Assembly: GCA_022376515.1 (NCBI GenBank)
Contig: WTXI01000123.1
Location: forward strand, 1 to 64,000
Direction of reading: 5' to 3'
Length of the DNA: 64,000 bases
Source: Lactifluus volemus
Taxonomy: Eukaryota > Basidiomycota > Agaricomycetes > Russulales > Russulaceae
The notes under the pieces are model-generated. The model was not told the origin of the DNA. It did not search any database and saw only the letters and a list, made by a program, of their open reading frames with translations. A program made the translations under genes and the position numbers. Shown piece after piece: positions 58,195 through 64,000 of the stretch (position 1 is its first letter; every line of letters begins with the position of its first letter).

Positions 58195-59167
58195 GGATGC
58201 CACGATATCGGTCTCCCATCACACAAACCTCTAGGCAGAACGTATCGCGCGCTTGCAACATGTCGCGCAGGAGAAGGCGCAAGCCCGCGGTTCCGTCGTC
58301 GTGCCGTGGTACATTATGACGAGCTGACCGACACAACTGGCGACTGAGAATTTTTTCAAAGCGAATGCATACTTTGGGCTCAGGCCCGAAAAATTCATCT
58401 TTTTTGAACAAGGTGCGTGTTCCTTTGGTTGAAAAAGATCATTCACCGCTAATAACACACTCATGCGTGTATGTGTAGGAACACCTCCATGTCTCGCAAT
58501 GGATGGCAAAGTCCTATTAGAGACAAACAATTATATCGTCCGCGTGACCGACCCCATCTTTGTCGGTTATGGCATCAGCAAGCACGCCGGCTGTGCCGCC
58601 AAGGTAGTCCCCAAAGCCTACCTTACAGAATCCGTCGGCGTCGTCACGCCAAATTCAGTGTGGTCGAATGCACTGAGATCTCCGCCGCGCGAGCCGAGGC
58701 GCCCGACACCAAGACGGGCGAGCTACTCTTCCGCGCGGGCAACATCGTGTACCACTTTTACACCACCACTCGCCAGAATACGTCACGAAGGGCGACAGCT
58801 CAATCTCGATGTCCTCTCGTACCGTCGCGCCAGCCGCTTCGAGGAAACGACGATGCGGCGCGAGCAGGTCACGATCGTGACCGTGACGGCTCATCTCGGC
58901 ATTATGTTCTTCAACGGCGAAAACTCGTCCGCACGCGCCTTCGAGCAAGGTGAAGCGCGTCATGTACGGAAAGACGTCAAAGACGAACATCTCGAGTTTC
59001 ATCCCGTTCGGCTTGGTCAGCTTGATTGGTGTACCATCTAGCGGGGGCCATGTGCAGGATCTTCTTGCGAGCGATGTGAAAGGTGAGGTTGTCCCCGAAC
59101 GAGGCGACGCCCCGCAAAAACGCGTCTGGCGCCTGTCAAGGGATATCGACGGTCAACCTGCGCCTAA
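58195..59167 (+). pseudogene. UAP1 fragment, copy 5, with internal inversion (broken)
   Basis: Starts at the ATISVSHHTN-type text (CACGATATCGGTCTCCCATC), then AERIARLQHVAQEKAQARGS-like sequence, the intron ending GTGTATGTGTAG near 58470-58480, TPPCLAMDGKVLLETN, an internal deletion, NYIVRVTDPIFVGYGISKHA, GCAAKVVPKAYLTESVGVV and EISAARAEAPDTKTGELLFR. From about 58770 to 59124 the sequence is the reverse complement of UAP1 3' coding text (compare 46700-47035), after which CCTGTCAAGGGATATCGACG resumes in native orientation. Confidence 0.8.
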
Positions 59168-59809
59168 TTTCAATCGAGACCAACCAGTGACTGAGACCAC
59201 CATGTGGGGAGATCCGCAAGCCACGATCGACTTTGGCAAATCAGTGGAGCCCGTCCAGGTCAAGCCCAAGGCGTGCATAAACACATTGCACGTGCCTATT
59301 CCATTCGCGCGCCTATTTCATTCACCCCGGGCCGCCTGGTCAGTTCACTTGCCCGAATTCAGTAGGCCGAGTTTACGCCTTGGCCTTCTTCAACTCCATG
59401 TGCGGCCACTCGAACCTCTCTCTTTAAACTCTAGTGTAGTCACTATAGATGACGAGGTGATCGACGTGTCGTGGAGTTTCCCCCCTGATGCTCACGGTGT
59501 GGCCGAGTTGTGCACCGCTGCCATGCGTTGCGCCTGTGGATGTGCGAGTGTGCCTCTCTTAGCTGGGCAGAAAAGTGTCTATAGAGTAAGCTTCATCGTT
59601 TGTCATTTGTGTACTTTCCCTATATTCTTATGTAGTTCTTACGGCATTGTGGGAAACTTTCTATCTCGTTGGTCAGAAGTAGCTGTGATTCGTTGATCTG
59701 CACAGGTCCACGACGTCAGCCGGAAGTCCCCGATCTACACACACTCTGTATTACACAACAATCACGCTTCAAGTTGGTAACACAATTCAAAGTCGGTTCA
59801 CGAGGACAA
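59168..59809 (+). repeat. UAP1 downstream flank, copy B
   Basis: Partner of 47088-47774 and likewise leads into a minus-strand family 3' end. No gene seen. Confidence 0.65.
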
Positions 59810-60111
59810 TTATTCCACCCCGTCCAGCTCAAGCAAAATCATCACCTTGACCTTACCAGACTCTCCTCTGTCTGCGTCGTTGGGGCGACAGTCATGTTTT
59901 GGAGTGCAAAGCGATGTGAGATGAAGCGGCGGCTGCGCCTTGCACGAACCCTGTCGACATGCGAGTCAGGGTCAAGAAGGTATCGACTAGCAAGTTGTCT
60001 GAGCTCTTCCTCGGCAGATATTCCAGGAGGTACTGGGCCAGGAAGAGACGGACAAAGGGGAATGATCGGACCGGCAAAAGGAGGGTGGTATTCCCACGGG
60101 GGTCCAGTCAT
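59810..60111 (-). pseudogene. Family exon 4 with a 64-base insertion and replaced upstream part
   Basis: SAEEELRQLASRYLLDPDSH and VRARRSRR are followed by 64 foreign bases (59861-59924) inserted before SGKVKVMILLELD, which shifts the frame. Upstream of GLPGPVPPGIS the family sequence is replaced after LPGP by unrelated text with an ATG (MTGPPWEYHPPFAGPII). Exons 1-3 are missing. Partner of the family part of the F-box fusion in the other block copy. Confidence 0.65.
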
Positions 60112-60621
60112 TTAATCGAGATCAGTTTGCTCTTTTGGGCAAGAGAAATCTTTCCATACCTCCTCCGTCAATTTGTCAACGTTGAAATTCAAATGTGAAC
60201 TCTAAATAAGGGCCTAGTACTCTATGTGGAAGTACGACATATGTGACCTCTTGACCTCTTAACCCTAAGTCAATCAATTGTGTGACAATTGTGTCCTTGA
60301 AACGCATTGCTTTACACCCAACAGCAGCTGAGGGTCGGTACAGTTGTAGGAGGACGCTGGCACGAGCACAGCGAATCATCTGCTGCTGCGCATAGCGTAT
60401 GAGCATTATTGATCGTGGGGTTCGTTGAGTGTGCAATCAGTACGGTGCGGATCATTTGCTTAGCGGGTGAACGCAGTGAAAGGTTAATCCGCACATATAC
60501 ATTCTTTATTCCATCATCAGCCAGGAAGCCAGTCAACATAGACGCTAGTGTACACGGGCTAATACTCTGCTTGGTGCAGTGACCAACAAACACAACACGA
60601 CTTGGTTCACTAGATTTCCAA
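60112..60621. other. Gap before a family 3' end; no gene seen
   Basis: CATTCTTTATTCCATCATCA near 60500 matches 33085-33110 and represents the AATAAAG-type 3' signal on the minus strand. Confidence 0.4.
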
Positions 60622-61320
60622 TCATTCCATATCATCCAGCTCAAGCAAGATCATTACCTTGACCTTACCAGAGCGGCGGCTGCGCCTTACGCGGACCTTG
60701 TCGATACGCGAGTCACGATCATGAAGGTATCGACTAGCGAGCTGCCTGAGCTCTTCCCCAGCGGACATTCCGGGGAGTACTTGGCCAGGAATTCCTTGAG
60801 AAGGGCCTGCTACGTTGGGGGGTTGGCCAATAGTGTCATCATTTAGAATCTGCGGCTACGGATCCAGTCAGATGGACTGTGACTGCACCATGCAGAGGGA
60901 GAGAAAAATACATACGTAGGCCAGCGGAGCATAGTACTCAGGCCGGACTGGACCAGGGATGATGGGGGGATAGAAGGTGTGTTGAGCAGTACCAGGAGGT
61001 GGGAAGCGGTGAGCGACACTCTGGTTGCCTTGATATGCATACTGTTGTCCCAACCCCTGGAGGAGCCGTTGTCCGCAACGGAAACATGAAGGTCGATAAA
61101 TTAGTGATGACGTACTGCAACAGGGGATGACGTGAAAGTTGCGCTTGGTACACGCGCATCTGATGAGTATTGGTGATCAGGAAAGCTGACAGGACTATTT
61201 GCCTAGAGATATTCAGCGATGAGTAGCTGAGAGCGGTGAACGGGCAAAGCAGCTGACCTGAGCAGTCTGCAAAGGGTCAAATTGATGAGGGGTACCGAGA
61301 GTGTGGAATTCACGCTGCAT
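60622..61320 (-). CDS. GKVKV-tail family protein, short exon 2, arginine-rich-tail subtype, 172 aa
   Basis: Exons 61320-61258, 61202-61116, 61056-60916 and 60849-60622. Exon 1 MQREFHTLGTPHQFDPLQTA ends in Q not K. Exon 2 is the 29-codon form (ANSPVSFPDHQYSSDARVPS). Exon 3 is two codons shorter (GLGQQYAYQGNQSVAHRF) and ends PLAY. Exon 4 starts ILNDDTIGQPPNV, with MLND altered to ILND, then SAGEELRQLASRYLHDRDSR, VRRSRRSGKVKVMILLELDD and ME. The intron 2 donor is GTACGT. TATAAAAT lies at 61411-61404. Confidence 0.8.
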
Positions 61321-61396
61321 CACGATTTAGGAAGGTAGGGAGTAGTTTGTAGGTAGATATATGCCTCTGCCGGGGTGCCTGCATACAAGAGCAGGA

Positions 61397-61411
61397 AGAG
61401 CTCATTTTATA
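61397..61411 (-). promoter_or_regulatory. TATA box of the 61320 gene
   Basis: TATAAAATGAGCTC, 84-91 bases upstream of the ATG; the same context is found at 57404. Confidence 0.5.
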
Positions 61412-61679
61412 AGGGGGAGGTAGATAGCAAGTAGCGTCGCGGGTTGGTCGGATAAAGCCGCAAGTGACATAATCAAATACAATCCTCTCGGCGCCGGCCT
61501 GCCGGAGCGTTACTCTGCTTTGGGAGGCGCCGGGGACACACACGCCGGAGTAATTCGGACAACCGTCTATGATGATGTATATCGGTCCCTGTCCGGGAAG
61601 CTCCAGCATTTCCTTTCAATTCTGTATAAGTGCCCGGGCTATTGAGGACAACTACTGTATGTGCCAGTGATGACCGATA

Positions 61680-61870
61680 ATCATTCCTCCACGAGGTCCT
61701 CTCTCCCTAACTCACGCGCAACAGATGCAACGTAAATTACACACTCTCAGTACCTCCTCTTCAAAGTCGATCAGGACTTCTGACAAGAGGTCGGGACCCG
61801 AGACTGCAAAGGGCAGAGGTCACCTCGGCAGTCCGGACACTCATCAGATAAGTGCCCAACGCGTTACTCC
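61680..61870 (+). pseudogene. Orphan family leader and exon 1
   Basis: Third copy of the orphan exon (61727, MQRKLHTLSTSSSKSIRTS) with its leader; the following ACAAGAGGTCGGGACCCGAG and GGCAGAGGTCACCTCGGCAG stretches match 58090-58145. No further exon. Confidence 0.55.
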
Positions 61871-62329
61871 AGTTTTAACCACCTCCCCAACATGCGAACC
61901 ATATTAGGTACGATGACCCTTTAACGCAGGGTTGTTGCTAATCTGAACAATTCACATACACCTTATCGAGCGGTTAATAGCCCCATTTCGGTGGCGCACC
62001 GCTGCCATCCTCGCAGGGACTCCTGGCATTTCGGACTTTTTTTTTAGAGTTCAGAGCTCAGATAACGTACTGATTTAAGGTTTGCATGAAACTGGTGTAG
62101 TCACTCAAGAACTCAAGTACTCAAGTGTGGGTGGATACGTGTGAGAACTCTTTTTGATCCTTTGTGATCTTCCCATCCATACATGGAGGTGTATTTGCCG
62201 CGGTTCATGTTTTCTTTCCAGGTCGTTCAACATTGACGAGGAACACCAATTGAATGTAATTCCTGTAGATAGATGACCTGTAGACGCTACCACACCTCAG
62301 GTCAAACTTGCTTGAGTGAGGGTCAGCAC
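61871..62329. other. Gap; no gene seen
   Basis: Unique in this window, a T run near 62038, no coding signal. Confidence 0.35.
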
Positions 62330-62824
62330 TCAGAATGAACTACCCTTCAACTGTCGTCTGGAGTAGGGCATTCCTTTGGACTGACGGGAACAATATCTCA
62401 GCGGTGTTTTATCCCTGTCGCTCAACGAGATACCAGCGACGTTGACGGTTGAAATCGCTGCAGACACTATGCATGAGTAAACGAGAAGCTGTCCAATGTC
62501 CACCCAACGTTTTTTTGACTGAGCGGTAGTAGTAAATATTAGCCTACTAGATATAGCGACAGCAAGCTGTATCAAACACCCTGCCAGTGCATGTGGCCAT
62601 GGGGTCGGGTCCTCAAGGCATGTGCGCAGCGTTTCGAGATGCAAAAGGTTGTCGAATCGCCGCCATCCCATGATGGGATCAAGGTAGCAGTACAACCGTG
62701 ACGGTGATGAGAAACGCGGCCACAGCCCAACAGCTTCAATGCCTTCAGTTCCTGAAGCGGAAGAAGCGGCGCGCTGAGAGCGCTGGGGAACCGTGACGGC
62801 GTTCTCCGACCGGATTGATCTCAT
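62330..62824 (-). CDS. Hypothetical protein divergent from UAP1, 164 aa
   Basis: Single open frame from an ATG at 62824 to a stop at 62330. N-terminus MRSIRSENAVTVPQRSQRAA, then GLWPRFSSPSRLYCYLDPIM and two moderately hydrophobic stretches (HALAGCLIQLAVAISSRLIF about 83-102, LLVYSCIVSAAISTVNVAGI about 118-137) that could be membrane segments. It starts 56 bases from the UAP1 ATG on the other strand. The region upstream of the UAP1 fragments at 9.4 and 24.8 kb is related but the frame is not kept, so this may be chance. I do not recognise it. Confidence 0.35.
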   Translation of the reverse strand: MRSIRSENAVTVPQRSQRAASSASGTEGIEAVGLWPRFSSPSRLYCYLDPIMGWRRFDNLLHLETLRTCLEDPTPWPHALAGCLIQLAVAISSRLIFTTTAQSKKRWVDIGQLLVYSCIVSAAISTVNVAGISLSDRDKTPLRYCSRQSKGMPYSRRQLKGSSF

Positions 62825-62880
62825 GATTGATCTGACTTCTAGGCAGCCAGCACCTTAACTACCACCCTACTTTTTCAATC

Positions 62881-64000
62881 ATGTCTACTGTTAGTGTTAT
62901 ATCTCCGACATCAGCTGAGTTTCAACCTTAGCTCGTCATCCACCATGTTCACATTCCATCCACCCTCATTGCATCATAGATTAGCCAAACTACATAGACA
63001 GTTTGTACCTACACTACAAGTACATACAGTCCCACACACTATCTCTAGGTGTATAAATAGTTGTTGTGTAGCAGATCAATAAAAATAAGCTCCCTTACCC
63101 ATTTCGCGTCCGAGCGTCTGAGTTCGAATTTCCCGCAAGATCTACCGACGCTCTTCGTTCACGCTATGAAGCAGCCGGCCAAGGCCATCTCTTTACCTTC
63201 TGGCAACAACTCTCCGAAACCGAACAGACAGCACTCGCCGCCCAACTAGAAGCGATCGATATCGAGCGCCTAAATCGCGTATACACCAAAGCGGTCTCTG
63301 CAGAGCGGGAACTCGCTACCAAGGAAGAGGTGATCGAACCTCTACCGCAAGATGCGAGTGACAGAGTCACGCCGGAGTCGTCGTCGAGGGAGGCAGAATG
63401 GCGCGCAACGGGCTTGGCTGCCATCGCGCGGGGCGAGGTTGGTGTGCTCCTCATGGCTGGCGGACAGGGCACTCGTCTGGGCAGTTCTGCGCCTAAAGGG
63501 TGCTACGATATCGGTCTCCCATCACACAAACCTCTATTCCAGTATCAGGCGGAACGTATCGCGCGCTTGCAACAAGTCGCGCAGGAGGAGGAGCACAAGC
63601 CCGCGGGCTCTGTCGTCGTACCGTGGTACATCATGACGAGCGGACCGACACAACTGGCGACTGAGGAATTTTTCAAAGCGAATGGATACTTTGGGCTCAG
63701 ATCGGAAAATGTCATCTTTTTTGAACAGGTGCGTGTTCCCTGGTTGAAAGATCATCCACCACTAATAATACGTCTCATGCGTGTATGTGTAGGAACACTT
63801 CCATGTCTCACAACAGATAGCAAAGTCCTATTAGAGATAAAATCACGTATTGCCGTCACGCCGGACGGCAATGGTGGTCTTTACACCGCCCTGCGCACAC
63901 CTCGGTCGCCGCCAATTATATCGTCCGCGTGACCGACGCCGTCTTTGTCGATTATGGAATCAGCAAGCAAGCCGGCTGTGCCGCCAAAAGTAATTACCAA
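62881..64000 (+). pseudogene. UAP1: UDP-N-acetylglucosamine pyrophosphorylase, most complete copy, disrupted and cut by window edge
   Basis: UAP1 makes UDP-GlcNAc from UTP and GlcNAc-1-phosphate, the chitin precursor, in the cytosol. After an interrupted start (ATGTCTAC at 62881-62888) the frame resumes at 63141 and reads TDALRSRYEAAGQGHLFTFW, QQLSETEQTALAAQLEAIDI, then the nucleotide-binding loop LLMAGGQGTRLGSSAPKG (from about 63448), LPSHKPLFQYQAERIARLQQ and PWYIMTSGPT. A 64-base intron lies at 63729-63792. GTLPCLTTDSKVLLEIKSRI and TPDGNGGLYTALR follow. At about 63914 sequence for NYIVRVTDAVF and GISKQAGCAAK is joined out of frame, so an internal stretch has been lost. With the insertion at 62889 this copy is broken twice. 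Confidence 0.85.
62889..63140 (+). mobile_element. Probable solo LTR, 252 bp, inside the UAP1 start
   Basis: Flanked by a 5-base direct repeat TCTAC (62884-62888 and 63141-63145). Starts TGTTAGTGTTATATC as many Copia-type LTRs do; has a TATAAATAG promoter-like box near 63052 and AATAAAAATAAG near 63078. Removing it together with one TCTAC restores the ATG-TCT-ACC-GAC reading of the other copies. The right end is CAAGA, not the canonical CA, which is the weak point. Confidence 0.6.

Noticed and set aside
62889..63140. The UAP1 insertion as an intron
   Set aside because: The GT and AG pairs I tested leave a frame that meets a stop, and the flanking TCTAC duplication fits insertion better.

Overview
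The window reads as nuclear DNA of a filamentous fungus, most likely a basidiomycete. Introns are short (about 44-69 bases) GT-AG introns, promoters carry TATA boxes, 3' ends carry AATAAAG-like signals, and there are fragments of eukaryotic UDP-N-acetylglucosamine pyrophosphorylase (UAP1) and an F-box gene. The wording of the F-box protein resembles the expanded F-box families of Ceratobasidiaceae (Rhizoctonia-like fungi); that placement is recalled, not computed. There is no sign of prokaryotic operons, rRNA genes or CRISPR.

The dominant content is a family of small genes that I do not recognise, called here the GKVKV-tail family. I can trace 17 copies with open exons (5 on +, 12 on -) and at least ten fragments. 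The typical gene has four coding exons, all joined in phase 0, and encodes 172-204 residues. A P/S/Y/Q/G-rich, probably disordered N-terminal two-thirds is followed by a C-terminal module: a short helix (GEELRQLxNRYL), a basic turn (SRRSGK) and a hydrophobic strand (VKVMIVLELDD). Family genes on + start at 7603, 11796, 18452, 23091 and 40601. Family genes on - start at 2163, 11063, 26465, 30985, 33996, 36312, 43767, 45602, 49957, 54830, 57307 and 61320. The copy at 49957-47775 is fused in frame to a complete F-box protein.

The window is a mosaic of segmental duplications. A module [flank D - repeat R1 - family gene (+) - UAP1 5' fragment (+) - family gene (-)] occurs at about 3200-11065 and 13385-21449, without D at 21450-26470, and in worn form at 39575-43770. 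Copies two and three abut at 21449/21450 inside a family gene. A second block [two family genes (-) - orphan exon 1 - UAP1 3' fragment (+) - family gene (-)] occurs at about 42840-47960 and 53860-60110. A third duplication pairs 26525-28350 with 50645-53180. UAP1 appears six times and every copy is broken, including the most complete one at the right edge (62881-64000), whose third codon is split by what looks like a 252-bp solo LTR. A 452-bp TA-flanked inverted-repeat element lies at 20101-20552.

For how the genes work together, the sequence supports only a structural statement: family genes sit in convergent pairs around UAP1 remnants and keep open frames while UAP1 decays, so the family, not UAP1, appears to be what is retained. 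Some copies also share an upstream ORF that overlaps or abuts the main start codon, and tandem 3' splice sites 11 bases apart before exon 3. Long stretches between genes are duplicated flanks without a credible gene.
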